In this document: positions 1 through 8,220 of the stretch, in pieces
Numbering within the stretch: the first letter of the stretch is position 1
Layout of the letters: each line of letters begins with the position of its first letter
Notes under the pieces: model-generated
Seen by the model: only the letters and a program-made list of their open reading frames with translations
Told to the model about the DNA's origin: nothing
The model's database searches: none
NCBI RefSeq assembly: GCF_000426285.1
Contig: NZ_AUFB01000002.1
Span: forward strand, 310,001 to 374,000
Direction: 5' to 3'
Source of the DNA: Rhizobium leucaenae USDA 9039
Lineage (GTDB): Bacteria > Pseudomonadota > Alphaproteobacteria > Rhizobiales > Rhizobiaceae
DNA: 64,000 bases
Program-made: the position numbers and the translations under genes

Positions 1-1006
1 CCCGTTTTCCGGAAAATGGCGCACTGAAAAACGCCGCGAAAGTCCAACCCAAAGCGACCAAAGCGACCAGATAGCCCGAAACCAGCGGCGCCACGCCATG
101 CAGCGTCTGCAGGAAATACGGAATATAGATATCGCTGGTCAGCACCAACATCATCGTGAACATCGTCAGATAGAGCCGGGATATCGGCTTGCTGAGCATG
201 ACCGCGCCTTGCGGTAAAAGCCGGCTCGCGCTTTTTCGTTCGACGGTGAGCATGGCGGAAACGGAAGCCACTGAAATAGCGACGAGTATGATCTTGCTCG
301 ACATATTTCCGGTGGTTCCGGCAAGGCTTACCAACAAGACCGCGCCAAGCAGAAGCGCAATCTGAAGGAATGGTGTCTTCTGTTGCGCTCGATCATCCTC
401 GACGCGCGGCAGCAGCCACGGGGCCGAGAGCGCCATTAGGCCCGCCAGCGGCACGAGAATGATGAAGGCCTCGCGCCAGGCGCTGCCTTGCGAAAACAGC
501 CCACCCAATGTTGGCCCGAGCACGGTCGCGACACCCCATATGGCGGCGTAAAGTGTTGACGCTTTCCGCCACAGCGGCTCTGGATAGACGAAACGGATGA
601 AGGTATAACCAAGCGCGCCCAACATCCCGGCACCGAAGCCCTGTACGGCGCGTCCGGCAAGCACGATCTCTATCGTCGGCGCGACGGCGCAGATCAGGTT
701 TCCCGCGCCGAATATCAGCGCCGCCACGATGTAGACCGTGCGCAGGCCTATGCCTCTCGGCCGTGTCGCAACCGAGATCGAGCCGAGAACGCCGGCCGCG
801 ACGAAAAGCGTGGTCATCCAGGAAAACAGCTCCAAGCCGCCGATATCGCGAACGACGGAGGGCGCGATCGTCGCGGTGATGTAGCATTCGACGGCATAGA
901 GGACGACGCCTCCGCCGAGCATCAAGGTTGCCGGCAGAAGCTGAGCGGAGAAGAGCGTGAAGATGGAGGTGGAACGGGACGTATCTGCGTTTTGAATGCT
1001 CGACAT
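1..1006 (-). CDS. MFS transporter, C-terminus cut off by window edge
   Basis: This is an integral membrane permease of the major facilitator superfamily, probably a proton-driven exporter; the substrate cannot be read from sequence. About 335 codons are visible, starting MSSIQNADTS, with successive hydrophobic helices of about 20 residues and Gly/Ala-rich packing segments such as GRAVQGFGAGMLGALGY. The frame is still open at base 1, so the end of the protein lies outside the window. The start at 1006 has GAGGAT seven bases upstream. The gene diverges from a Fe-S-type regulator at 1106, and the gap between them carries an inverted-repeat operator, so the regulator probably controls this pump. 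Confident for the family, not for the substrate. Confidence 0.85.
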   Translation of the reverse strand, partial: MSSIQNADTSRSTSIFTLFSAQLLPATLMLGGGVVLYAVECYITATIAPSVVRDIGGLELFSWMTTLFVAAGVLGSISVATRPRGIGLRTVYIVAALIFGAGNLICAVAPTIEIVLAGRAVQGFGAGMLGALGYTFIRFVYPEPLWRKASTLYAAIWGVATVLGPTLGGLFSQGSAWREAFIILVPLAGLMALSAPWLLPRVEDDRAQQKTPFLQIALLLGAVLLVSLAGTTGNMSSKIILVAISVASVSAMLTVERKSASRLLPQGAVMLSKPISRLYLTMFTMMLVLTSDIYIPYFLQTLHGVAPLVSGYLVALVALGWTFAAFFSAPFSGKR

Positions 1007-1042
1007 CGGATGATCCTCGGCATTTTCCCTAGCGAATAATAA

Positions 1043-1106
1043 TTTTCCAAGTTATAAATTGGAAATTACATCGCGTTGAAATTAAAACAAGAGAAAACTT
1101 GGAAAA
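1043..1106. promoter_or_regulatory. Putative operator: three TTTTCCAA-type half-sites between the MFS gene and its regulator
   Basis: TTTCCAA at 1044-1050 and TTGGAAA at 1059-1065 form a perfect 7-base inverted repeat with an 8-base spacer. A third copy, CTTGGAAAA at 1098-1106, runs into the regulator's likely ATG and is a 9-base inverted match to TTTTCCAAG at 1043-1051. The spacing suits an autoregulated divergent promoter. That the neighbouring regulator binds here is inference. Confidence 0.55.
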
Positions 1107-1729
1107 TGCGCCAATCGCCGGTCAACCGCATTCTGATCCTGTTGAAAACCGACGGCCCGCAGCTCGCGTCGACGATCGGTGGTGCGCTCGGCATATCATC
1201 GGAAGCGGCTCGCCAGCAACTGACGAAGATGGGAGAGGAAGGGCTGGTTGAGCCGGTGACGGAAGCCGCATCGGGCAGGGGCAGGCCGCGGCAGCTCTGG
1301 CACCTGACGGCCGCGGGCAACCGCCAGTTTCCCGACGGCCATGCCGACCTGACCGCAACACTTCTGGCGACCATGACCAGGCAATTAGGGCAGAGCGCGG
1401 TCGATGCGGTCATTTCTGCCCGTGAAACGGAGACGCTCAAGCGCTACCGCAGCGAGATCGACGTCACCGCCGACCTGCCGTCGCGCGTCGCAACGCTTGC
1501 CGCCATCCGTACGCGTGAAGGTTATATGGCTGATCATTGGCAGGAAGAGGACGGTTCGCTTGTGCTGGTGGAGAACCACTGCCCGATCTGCGCCGCCGCA
1601 ACGGTATGCGCCGGCTTCTGTCGGTCCGAACTTGAGACGTTTTGTGCGACACTTGCGGCAGATGTGGAGCGAGAGGAGCACATCCTTCTCGGCGCGCGCC
1701 GTTGTGCCTATCGGATTCGAGCGATCTGA
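1106..1729 (+). CDS. SufR-like helix-turn-helix regulator with C-terminal cysteine cluster
   Basis: This is a DNA-binding regulator of the COG2345/SufR-like type. The N-terminal winged helix (about residues 5-75) includes ISSEAARQQLTKMGEEGLV. The C-terminal half holds a cysteine cluster, CPIC then CAGFC (about residues 160-178) followed by a later ARRC, which in SufR-type proteins binds an Fe-S cluster and senses redox or iron state. ATG 1106 gives MRQSPVNRILILLK, the usual start of the fold; TTG 1076 would add ten residues, and neither has a strong ribosome site. It diverges from the MFS gene and has operator half-sites over its own start, suggesting autoregulation. What it senses here is inferred. 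Confidence 0.8.
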   Translation: MRQSPVNRILILLKTDGPQLASTIGGALGISSEAARQQLTKMGEEGLVEPVTEAASGRGRPRQLWHLTAAGNRQFPDGHADLTATLLATMTRQLGQSAVDAVISARETETLKRYRSEIDVTADLPSRVATLAAIRTREGYMADHWQEEDGSLVLVENHCPICAAATVCAGFCRSELETFCATLAADVEREEHILLGARRCAYRIRAI

Positions 1730-1839
1730 AGCGAAACGGCTATGTGGCCACCACGGCCATAGATTTCTGAGGCGGTTGGCAATCCCCCGCTCACCGGCTA
1801 TCAGTAGCGTATCTCGCAAATCAAAGAGCGCTTCCCATC

Positions 1840-2847
1840 ATGTCCAATCCCGTCTGCGTCGAAGTCACCCGTGGAAATCTCGTTGAGAGCCGGCATCGCG
1901 GTTCGGTCGCCGTCGTCGATGGCGATGGGAAGTTGGTGCTGTCGCTCGGCGACATCGAGAGTGGAGTGTTTCCGCGCTCGGCCTGCAAGGCGATGCAGGC
2001 CTTGCCGCTGGTCGAAAGCGGTGCGGCAGATGCCTATGGCTTCGGCAATATGGAATTGGCGCTGGCCTGTTCCTCGCATAGCGGTGAAGACGCGCATGTG
2101 GCGCTGGCGGCTTCCATGCTCGCCCGCGCCGGCCGGGATGTCAGCGCGCTGGAATGCGGCGCGCATTGGTCTTTCGAGCAGAAAACGACCATCCACCAGG
2201 CGCGCACCGTCGGAAAGCCGACGGCGCTGCATAACAACTGCTCCGGCAAACACTCCGGCTTCGTTTGCGCCTGCTGCCATCAGGATATCGATCCCAAGGG
2301 CTATGTCGGATACGACCACCCCGTGCAGCAGCAAATCCGCGCGACGATGCAGAGCCTCACCGGAACGCCGCTCGGCCATGACAATTGCGGCACCGACGGC
2401 TGCTCGATCCCGAACTACGCCGTGCCGCTCCGAAGCCTGGCGCATGGCTTCGCCAAGATGGCGACGGGCAATGGCCTGGAGCCGCTGCGCGCCAAAGCAT
2501 CACGCCGCCTCTTCGAAGCCTGCATGGCCGAACCCTTCTATGTTGCCGGCACCGGCCGCGCCTGCACCAAGCTGATGCAGGTCGCCCCCGGCCGCATCTT
2601 CGCCAAGACCGGCGCCGAAGGCGTCTTCTGCGCTGCAATTCCTGAGCAGGGCGTCGCGATTGCGGTTAAATGCGATGATGGCAGCGCCCGCGCCGCCGAA
2701 ACGATGGTTGCAGCCGCGCTCTCCCGCTTCTTTGAAAAGGGCAGCGAAGTCCATGCCGGTCTGACGGAGATGGCCAACAAGGCGATGAGCAACTGGAACG
2801 GCATTCATGTCGGCGATATCAGAGCGGCAGCAGCGCTGACGGCATAG
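1840..2847 (+). CDS. L-asparaginase, Asparaginase_II family (R. etli ReAIV/ReAV type)
   Basis: Hydrolyses L-asparagine to aspartate and ammonia. The 335-residue protein has the hallmarks of the zinc-containing rhizobial class rather than the E. coli type. The Ser-x-x-Lys pair is in RSACK (S47, K50). Candidate metal ligands are C134 in NNCSGKH and D186/C188 in DNCGTDGC. CSSHSGE is at residues 77-83. These positions line up one residue off the ligands reported for R. etli ReAV (C135, D187, C189). There is no signal peptide, so it is cytoplasmic. It stands alone and is not beside ansP/ansB-like genes, so whether it is the constitutive or the inducible isozyme cannot be told. Confidence 0.9.
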   Translation: MSNPVCVEVTRGNLVESRHRGSVAVVDGDGKLVLSLGDIESGVFPRSACKAMQALPLVESGAADAYGFGNMELALACSSHSGEDAHVALAASMLARAGRDVSALECGAHWSFEQKTTIHQARTVGKPTALHNNCSGKHSGFVCACCHQDIDPKGYVGYDHPVQQQIRATMQSLTGTPLGHDNCGTDGCSIPNYAVPLRSLAHGFAKMATGNGLEPLRAKASRRLFEACMAEPFYVAGTGRACTKLMQVAPGRIFAKTGAEGVFCAAIPEQGVAIAVKCDDGSARAAETMVAAALSRFFEKGSEVHAGLTEMANKAMSNWNGIHVGDIRAAAALTA

Positions 2848-2878
2848 AACACCGATCCTATTCTCCGGCACTTGTTCA

Positions 2879-3355
2879 TTACCTTGTCGGCAGATGCTGC
2901 CGCACGAGCCTGTACTCATGCCAAATCAAGCCCATGACGACTAGATCGAAGGCTGTCAGCACCAGAAGCCCGATGCCATGCGTGTCGGTGAAGCGGTAGA
3001 GTTGGTACGCGATGAAAAGCCCCAAAGCCGCCAAAGATGCTGGATATGCCCATAGCTTGCCCCTGAGAAGGCCGATGACGAGCAGCACTTTCACCAGACC
3101 GTGGCTCAGGAGATAGTAAGCATAGAAGCTCTTGGTCGCGAGGGAGAAGTCTTGCGACCAGGCGAGAAGGTGAGTGGCGATGAAGTCTTTTGGATCTCCG
3201 ATCAATTCCTCTTGGGTGAGCGCATTCACGAGATGAGCAATCGAATTGGTGCTGACGAGCGCGAGCGCTATTCCTCCAATACATTCGATGAGGGCATGGG
3301 CTCCCTTCAACAATACGCTGATCTCAAAGAGCTGATGGATCCGGCGTTCATTCAT
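2879..3355 (-). CDS. DUF2127-family small membrane protein
   Basis: A 158-residue inner-membrane protein of unknown function with about four hydrophobic helices. The first begins near LFEISVLLKGAHALIECIGG, and the last is GIGLLVLTAFDLVVMGLIW before a basic tail. The N-terminal helix followed by a hydrophilic segment, then helices with HGLVKVLLVIGLL, matches the DUF2127 pattern. The ATG at 3355 lies close to the divergent PAP2-family gene, so the two must share a very compact promoter region. No catalytic residues are evident. Confidence 0.75.
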   Translation of the reverse strand: MNERRIHQLFEISVLLKGAHALIECIGGIALALVSTNSIAHLVNALTQEELIGDPKDFIATHLLAWSQDFSLATKSFYAYYLLSHGLVKVLLVIGLLRGKLWAYPASLAALGLFIAYQLYRFTDTHGIGLLVLTAFDLVVMGLIWHEYRLVRQHLPTR

Positions 3356-3386
3356 GCTCGATCACAATTCCTGTCAACCGCTTCGG

Positions 3387-3944
3387 ATGAATGACCACAT
3401 GGATCAAACAATCACGCAATGGATCAATAGTTCCGCAGGCACAAGTCCGATGTTGGACCGTATCATGATCATGATAACGCAATTCGGGGTTCCGCTCCTC
3501 GTTCTGGCGGTTGCGCTGCAATGGTGGAGCGGACGCTCTTCCAAAAGTCATGTGCGGCATGCCTGTATCGTGGCCGGGTTGTCCTTTCTTATCGGACTGG
3601 GCGTCAATCAAATCATCCTGGTGTTTTTACACCGGATTCGCCCGTATGATGCGGGTATCACGCACCTGATCATCGATCGCTCCGCCGATTGGTCGTTTCC
3701 GTCCGATCACGCGACCGCGACATTCTCCATTGTTGCGGCTTTCCTGTTGTGTGGCCTGTGGCGGAGAGGAATGGCCTTCTTCGTTGTCGCTCTGTTGATC
3801 TGTCTGTCCAGAATCTATGTCGGGACACACTATATCACCGACATTCTCGGCGGCGCCGCGACAGCTATCGTTTCGGCGGCTGTCATAAACATGGCCTATC
3901 GCGAAGACTCGAAGTTGGACAGGTGGATTACCGGCCTGCTTTGA
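3387..3944 (+). CDS. PAP2-superfamily membrane phosphatase
   Basis: A lipid-phosphate phosphatase of the PAP2 family, probably acting on undecaprenyl diphosphate or phosphatidic/phosphatidylglycerol phosphates at the outer face of the inner membrane. The three signature motifs are present in order: HRIRPYD (motif 1), SFPSDHAT (motif 2, with the catalytic His) and SRIYVGTHYITD (motif 3). They are set among about five to six membrane helices. An in-frame ATG at 3354 exists but would overlap the start codon of the divergent DUF2127 gene, so 3387 (or 3399) is more likely. The substrate is not decidable. Confidence 0.85.
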   Translation: MNDHMDQTITQWINSSAGTSPMLDRIMIMITQFGVPLLVLAVALQWWSGRSSKSHVRHACIVAGLSFLIGLGVNQIILVFLHRIRPYDAGITHLIIDRSADWSFPSDHATATFSIVAAFLLCGLWRRGMAFFVVALLICLSRIYVGTHYITDILGGAATAIVSAAVINMAYREDSKLDRWITGLL

Positions 3945-3956
3945 ACGCACCTATTT

Positions 3957-4718
3957 TCAATCGCCGACGGCGAAAATGGGAACCTCTGCGCTGCGATAGG
4001 GCGCCAGGCTCGCCTCGGTGATATCAGACGGCACGACCATGCCCGAAACCGCCCTGATGGGCAGGATATGGCATGGAGAGGCGGCATCCAGCTTTTCCTG
4101 GGTTGCCATTACATAGGTCTCCGCCGAACATTGCGCGATATGCCGCTTGATGGCTGCCTCCTCGAAATCGCCGGTCGAAAGGCCGTGAACGGGGTGGATG
4201 GCGGTGACGCCCAGGAAGAAGATATCTGGCCGCACCAATGAAATTGCCGCCATAGCCGCTGCGCCTGTCGCCACCATCGAGTGCTTGTAGAGCTTGCCGC
4301 CGATCAGGATCACCTCGGCTGTCGGATGATGTTCCAGCTCGGCCGCGATCGTCGGGCTATGCGTGACGACCGTGAAGGCAAAGCTCCTCGGAAGATGGCG
4401 GGCGATTTCCGCAGTCGTCGTCCCGCCGTCGAGAAACACCGTTCGTCTCGGTTGAACCATTTTCGCCGCAAAGGCACCGAGTTGCCGCTTCACATCCGGT
4501 GACACGCCTCTTCGTGCTGAGAAATCCGGTAGCTCCGGTGCGAGCGGCAGCGCGCCGCCATGCACGCGCGTCAGCAGCCGTTCCGCCGCCATTTCCCTCA
4601 AGTCCCTGCGGATCGTGTCTTCGGATAGGCCGAAATCATCCGCGATCCTCTTGGCAATCACCTGGCCGTCGCGCCGCAGAATATCGAGGATGAGGGTCCT
4701 TCGTTGCCCTGTAAGCAT
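3957..4718 (-). CDS. DeoR-family transcriptional regulator
   Basis: A sugar-phosphate-type repressor. An N-terminal DeoR helix-turn-helix (about residues 5-55, with FGLSEDTIRRDLREM) is followed by the DeoRC sensor domain. That domain has the characteristic FLDGGTTTAEIARHL and LIGGKL segments that bind phosphorylated effectors. ATG 4718 gives MLTGQRRTLIL and a normal length of 253 residues; ATG 4742 would add eight residues. It diverges from the DUF4406 gene at 4840. Their 120-base gap is AT-rich, with repeated TGAAA-like motifs suited to an operator. The effector is unknown. Confidence 0.88.
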   Translation of the reverse strand: MLTGQRRTLILDILRRDGQVIAKRIADDFGLSEDTIRRDLREMAAERLLTRVHGGALPLAPELPDFSARRGVSPDVKRQLGAFAAKMVQPRRTVFLDGGTTTAEIARHLPRSFAFTVVTHSPTIAAELEHHPTAEVILIGGKLYKHSMVATGAAAMAAISLVRPDIFFLGVTAIHPVHGLSTGDFEEAAIKRHIAQCSAETYVMATQEKLDAASPCHILPIRAVSGMVVPSDITEASLAPYRSAEVPIFAVGD

Positions 4719-4839
4719 GTCTATTTCCGCACGGTAATTCATGAAACATCGTGAAAATATCAAAAGTGAGTCGACATTCAAGAAATTTAACGCATATTCG
4801 TGCAAATTCCTGCATGATGCAGAGAAGAGGAGACGTGAC

Positions 4840-5196
4840 ATGTTGATCTTGATTGCCGGACCATATCGTTCGGGAGCCGGAGACGATCCCCAAAAAATGG
4901 CGGAGAATCTCAAGCGGCTGGAAGAGCCGTCCTATGCCTTGTTCAAGGCAGGGCATCTGCCGATGATCGGCGAGTGGGTCGCCCTGCCAGTCTGGCACGC
5001 CGCCGGCGGCAAGAGCATCGGCGACGATCTCTATGAAGAGATATTCCACCCGACCGCGGGCCGGTTGCTGCAATTGTGCGAGGGCGTTCTCAGGCTTCCG
5101 GGCGAGTCCAAGGGAGCCGACAACGACGTCCGCATTGCCAATGAACGCGGCATTCCCGTCTGGTACCGACTGGAGGACGTTCCGGGCTGTGCCTGA
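4840..5196 (+). CDS. DUF4406-like protein (nucleoside 2-deoxyribosyltransferase-type fold)
   Basis: A 118-residue soluble protein opening with MLILIAGPYRSG, the beta-strand plus GPYR loop typical of nucleoside 2-deoxyribosyltransferase-like folds, and containing KSIGDDLYEEIFH and GADNDVRIANERGIPV. The latter resembles the segment where such enzymes place catalytic and substrate-binding acidic residues. It may act on nucleosides or nucleotides, but no activity can be assigned. The start was chosen because GAGAAGAGGAGA precedes it; the frame is open upstream to 4741 without a better site. It lies head to head with a DeoR regulator, which may control it. Confidence 0.7.
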   Translation: MLILIAGPYRSGAGDDPQKMAENLKRLEEPSYALFKAGHLPMIGEWVALPVWHAAGGKSIGDDLYEEIFHPTAGRLLQLCEGVLRLPGESKGADNDVRIANERGIPVWYRLEDVPGCA

Positions 5197-5263
5197 AGGT
5201 CGATGCGCAGACGGCATCCATCAAAAGCTTTCATAACCAATATCGATGTCAGCCACTTCCGTA

Positions 5264-5308
5264 TTTCCTCCGCCGCCGGTAACGTCTGACGAAATCGAGC
5301 GGAGGAAA
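5264..5308 (+). promoter_or_regulatory. Hairpin masking the Shine-Dalgarno of the downstream GST
   Basis: TTTCCTCCGC at 5264-5273 is a perfect 10-base reverse complement of GCGGAGGAAA at 5299-5308. The second arm contains the GGAGGAAA ribosome-binding sequence of the GST start at 5314. In RNA the two arms would pair across a 25-base loop and hide the site. A regulatory role is inferred. Confidence 0.5.
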
Positions 5309-5313
5309 CGGAT

Positions 5314-5934
5314 ATGCTGAATTTGTATTTCGCCCCGGGCAGTTGTGCGCTTGCCAGTCTGATAGCGCTCGAAGAGTCGGGCCTTGCCTACGAGACCCGG
5401 CGCCTCAACTTTGCCAACGGAGAGCAGCGGTCGCCGGACTACCTGGCGATCAATCCCAAGGGTCGTGTTCCGGCTCTGGTGACCGACAAGGGCATCATCA
5501 CGGAAAACGTGGCGATCCTCGCCTATGTTGCCCAGATCGCCCCGGCCGCCCGGCTGGCGCCGCTCGACGACCCCTTTGATTTTGCCCGCATGCAGGCCTT
5601 CAACAGCTATCTCGCCTCGACCGTGCATGTGAATCACGCCCATAAAGGGCGCGGCTATCGCTGGACCGACGATACGGCGGCAATCGAAGCGATGAAGGCC
5701 AAGGTGCCGCAGAATATGGGCGAGTGTTTCGCGCTGATCGAGGAAAAGATGCTGGAAGGGCCGTGGGTGATGGGCGAGCAATATACCGTTGCCGACGGCT
5801 ATCTCTTTACGCTGGCAAGCTGGTTGCCGGGCGACAGCGTCGATCCGAGCCGCTTTGAGAAGGTTAGCGCCCACCACGCGCGCATGCTGGAGCGCCCTGC
5901 CGTGCAAAGGGCGCTCGCCGCCGAGCGGATTTGA
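5314..5934 (+). CDS. Glutathione S-transferase family protein
   Basis: A cytosolic GST-fold protein of 206 residues. The thioredoxin-like N-terminal domain (1-80) carries APGSCALASLIALEE and the cis-Pro segment GRVPALVTD, with TENVAI as the glutathione-binding turn (Glu-Asn in place of Glu-Ser). The helical C-terminal domain (about 90-200) includes GEQYTVADGYLFTLASW with the conserved N-capping Asp. The pattern resembles the bacterial beta/GstA group, which usually has Ser or Cys near residue 10 (PGSC). It likely conjugates or reduces electrophiles. Translation may be gated by the hairpin at 5264-5308. It ends one base before the convergent YjbR-family gene. Confidence 0.87.
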   Translation: MLNLYFAPGSCALASLIALEESGLAYETRRLNFANGEQRSPDYLAINPKGRVPALVTDKGIITENVAILAYVAQIAPAARLAPLDDPFDFARMQAFNSYLASTVHVNHAHKGRGYRWTDDTAAIEAMKAKVPQNMGECFALIEEKMLEGPWVMGEQYTVADGYLFTLASWLPGDSVDPSRFEKVSAHHARMLERPAVQRALAAERI

Positions 5935-6297
5935 TCAACCGACGTCGAAAGCCGCCCGCAATTTTTTAGGCGCCCGAAACCGCCAGGCCTCGATCAGCCG
6001 CAGTTGCAGTTCTTCGTCGCCGATGGCGGCGATACGCGTTGGCAGCGACGGCCAACCGACATAGTGATCCGACTGGAAATAGATCTCCGGCGCCATCTCG
6101 ATGAGCTGCTCCTTGCGGTCGATCGGCAGCGCCAGCACGATGGTCTCGTTGTTCCTCACCGTCACGAACGCCTTGCCGCCGACCTTGAAAGCCGGCAGGC
6201 CGTAATGCGTGCCAGGCTCGACGGCTGGCAGCGGCGCCTGGGCCATGAGCCGCTGCAGTCGTTCGACGATAGCGTCCATATCGATGTTCGACGTCAT
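5935..6297 (-). CDS. MmcQ/YjbR-family protein
   Basis: A 120-residue soluble protein of the MmcQ/YjbR family, which has a double-wing fold sometimes described as DNA-binding but lacks an established biochemical role. Typical features are GTHYGLPAFKVGGKAFVTV near residue 28, the IDRKEQLIEM segment and YFQSDHYVGWPSLPTRI, which contains the family's conserved Gly-Trp. It converges with the preceding GST, with one base between the coding ends. No regulatory signal is obvious. Confidence 0.8.
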   Translation of the reverse strand: MTSNIDMDAIVERLQRLMAQAPLPAVEPGTHYGLPAFKVGGKAFVTVRNNETIVLALPIDRKEQLIEMAPEIYFQSDHYVGWPSLPTRIAAIGDEELQLRLIEAWRFRAPKKLRAAFDVG

Positions 6298-6324
6298 GTC
6301 TGCGCGAGTGGAGTAGGGTCTCTC

Positions 6325-6510
6325 TTACGCACATTCTTCCGGCTGAACGGTTCGCTTGTCCATAGGCCGCCCCAGATTTTCCGGCATGAGCGGCAGGTCC
6401 GCCAGTTCTTCCAGCGACATGGCCGCGAGCATGGGGTGCTGCAGCGGATCGCTTTCCTGTTCGCAATCCTCTTCCAGCAGATGATTGAAGAAAATCTTCA
6501 GTATCGACAT
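6325..6510 (-). CDS. Small acidic protein of unknown function (61 residues)
   Basis: This short gene has a good ribosome site, GAGGAGG, eight bases before ATG 6510. It encodes a 61-residue acidic protein starting MSILKIFFNHLLEEDCEQ. A short amphipathic or hydrophobic N-terminus is followed by SLEELADLPLMPENLG and a hydrophilic tail. I do not recognise the family. It could continue the transcript leading into the YjbR-family gene 27 bases downstream. The start and reading frame look real; the function is unknown. Confidence 0.6.
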   Translation of the reverse strand: MSILKIFFNHLLEEDCEQESDPLQHPMLAAMSLEELADLPLMPENLGRPMDKRTVQPEECA

Positions 6511-6657
6511 GACATGCCTCCTCGTTCTTCCGCGACGATGCATCTGTGGCGCATCAGTCGACGGGATGGCGGCGGTTGTGGTTTTATGCCGCAATGATCG
6601 CGCGTACCGCGCAGCTTTTCAATTGAGAATGCCGGTACGCTGATATAGATATTCTAT

Positions 6658-7554
6658 ATGAAGAATCTCAACAGCGTTCATCTGAATGGACTTCGGGCAC
6701 TGGAAGCCGTGGGGCGGCTCGGGTCGTTGCAAGCGGCTGCCGATGAGCTCGGCGTGACTATCGGCGCCGTCAGCCAGCAGGTGATTAAGGTCGAGGCGCA
6801 GTTGGGGCGGCCGGTTTTCGAGCGCACGCCGAAGGGCATGATGGTGACGGAGGCGGGCATCTCGGTCCTGGCGCGCCTCGGCGAGGGCTTTCAGGCCTTG
6901 TCGGCAGCGGTGACCGCCGCGCAGCATCGCGACGACAATATTCTCACCATCTCGGTTGCGCCGGTCCTGGCGGCCCGCTGGCTGGTGCATCGTCTCGATC
7001 GTTTCGCCAAGCGCCATCCGGATATCAGGCTGCGTATCGACGCGACCATGCAACTCATCAATCCTGCGACGTCGGATGTCGACATCGGCATCCGCGTCGG
7101 CGATGGCCAATGGGCTGATGTCCATTCTGAGCTATTGCTGGAGCAGGAGGTCTTCCCGGTGGTGACGCCGCAGATCGCCAGTCGATTGAAGGAGCCGGCC
7201 GATCTCCTGCAGGTTCCAGCCGTCATCGACGGCCGGGCTATGTTCACGTGGGAGGTCTGGTTGAGCAAGGTCGGCCTCTCCGGCAAAAGCATGGAGGAGC
7301 GGCATATCTTCAATGATGCCTCGCTTTGCCTCGACGCCTCCATGGCGGGCCAGGGCGTAATGCTCGCCTGGCAGACGCTGGCCGCCTATGCGCTGCAACA
7401 GAAATGCCTGGTCGATCCCTTCGGCATCCGCGCCAAAACCGGTTTCGGCCATTATTTCATTACGGCGGAAGGCGTGCGAGAAGCCAAAAAGGTAACCGCC
7501 TTCAAGGCTTGGATGCGGGACGAGCTGGAAGAAAGTATGAAGCTCTTTCGGTGA
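6658..7554 (+). CDS. LysR-family transcriptional regulator (GcvA-like)
   Basis: A 298-residue LysR regulator. The winged helix-turn-helix is at residues 5-65 (LNGLRALEAVGRLGSLQAAA, then ELGVTIGAVSQQV), followed by a periplasmic-binding-protein-like effector domain to the C-terminus. LRALEAVGRLGS plus FERTPKGMMVTEAG resembles the GcvA-like subgroup that often controls amino-acid or detoxification genes. It sits between two GST-linked units and converges with the GST at 7561, so target genes cannot be fixed from position alone. The effector is unknown. Confidence 0.88.
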   Translation: MKNLNSVHLNGLRALEAVGRLGSLQAAADELGVTIGAVSQQVIKVEAQLGRPVFERTPKGMMVTEAGISVLARLGEGFQALSAAVTAAQHRDDNILTISVAPVLAARWLVHRLDRFAKRHPDIRLRIDATMQLINPATSDVDIGIRVGDGQWADVHSELLLEQEVFPVVTPQIASRLKEPADLLQVPAVIDGRAMFTWEVWLSKVGLSGKSMEERHIFNDASLCLDASMAGQGVMLAWQTLAAYALQQKCLVDPFGIRAKTGFGHYFITAEGVREAKKVTAFKAWMRDELEESMKLFR

Positions 7555-7560
7555 TCTGCC

Positions 7561-8220
7561 TCAAACCGGCTCCCTGCCGCGCGTCGCTTGCATCGCCTTA
7601 TAGGCATCGCGCGACTGGCAGCGCTCGATCCAGGTCTTCACGTTCGGATGGCTGTCGAACAATGCCTGTTCGGTCTGCACGTAGCGCAGCACCTCCGCGA
7701 GATTGAGGTCGGCGACGGTGAAGCGATCGCCCAGCAGGTAATCCTTGTCCGTCAGGTGCTTTTCCAGCACGTCGAACGGTCGCTTCAGAGATCGGCAGGC
7801 AACCGCGATCCCTGCCTTGCCGGCATCGGTGTTCTCCTGCGAGCGGTCGTAGATGCGCACCACGGCCACAGAGTAAGGCTCCACCTCCGTTGCTGCCCAC
7901 ATGGTCCACATGCCGAGCAGACCCTCTTCCTCCACCGTCTTCCCGGACAGCGGTCCGCCATACTTGCGGGCGAGATAGAGATTGATGGCGAGCGATTCAT
8001 GCAGGACGAGATCGCCGTCCTTGACGGCGGGGATCATGCCCATCGGATTCACAGCCAGGAATTCGGCCGACATCGTATTGACTGGCGCATCCGGGCTTAG
8101 CGGATTTTCGAGCCGGCTGGCCTGTATCACGGGCACGGATTGAAAGGGGATGCCAAGCTCCTCCGCCATCCAGTAGTTGCGCGATGCGCGTGAGCGATAG
8201 ACGCCGTAAATTGTCAGCAT
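7561..8220 (-). CDS. Glutathione S-transferase family protein
   Basis: A 219-residue cytosolic GST. The N-terminal thioredoxin fold begins [17 protein letters not shown] and includes [19 protein letters not shown], with the cis-Pro and the Glu-Ser glutathione contact. The C-terminal helical domain carries [18 protein letters not shown] with the conserved Asp cap. It is a different subgroup from the GST at 5314: the [13 protein letters not shown] insertion and [11 protein letters not shown] helix suggest an uncharacterised bacterial class. It starts 292 bases from the divergent oxidoreductase gene at 8513 and could share its control region. Confidence 0.87.
   Translation of the reverse strand: MLTIYGVYRSRASRNYWMAEELGIPFQSVPVIQASRLENPLSPDAPVNTMSAEFLAVNPMGMIPAVKDGDLVLHESLAINLYLARKYGGPLSGKTVEEEGLLGMWTMWAATEVEPYSVAVVRIYDRSQENTDAGKAGIAVACRSLKRPFDVLEKHLTDKDYLLGDRFTVADLNLAEVLRYVQTEQALFDSHPNVKTWIERCQSRDAYKAMQATRGREPV

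Noticed and set aside
436..887. Two minus-strand frames inside the partial MFS gene.
   Set aside because: They are out of frame with the transporter helices and highly basic; the in-frame protein from 1006 has clear membrane segments.
1740..1768. A weak CTATGTGGCC/GGCCATAG hairpin after the SufR-like gene as a terminator.
   Set aside because: It has a bulge, is short and has no T run; too weak to call.
3354..3386. An in-frame ATG 33 bases upstream of the PAP2 start.
   Set aside because: It overlaps the start codon of the divergent DUF2127 gene by two bases, leaves no promoter or ribosome site, and adds a non-membrane tail.
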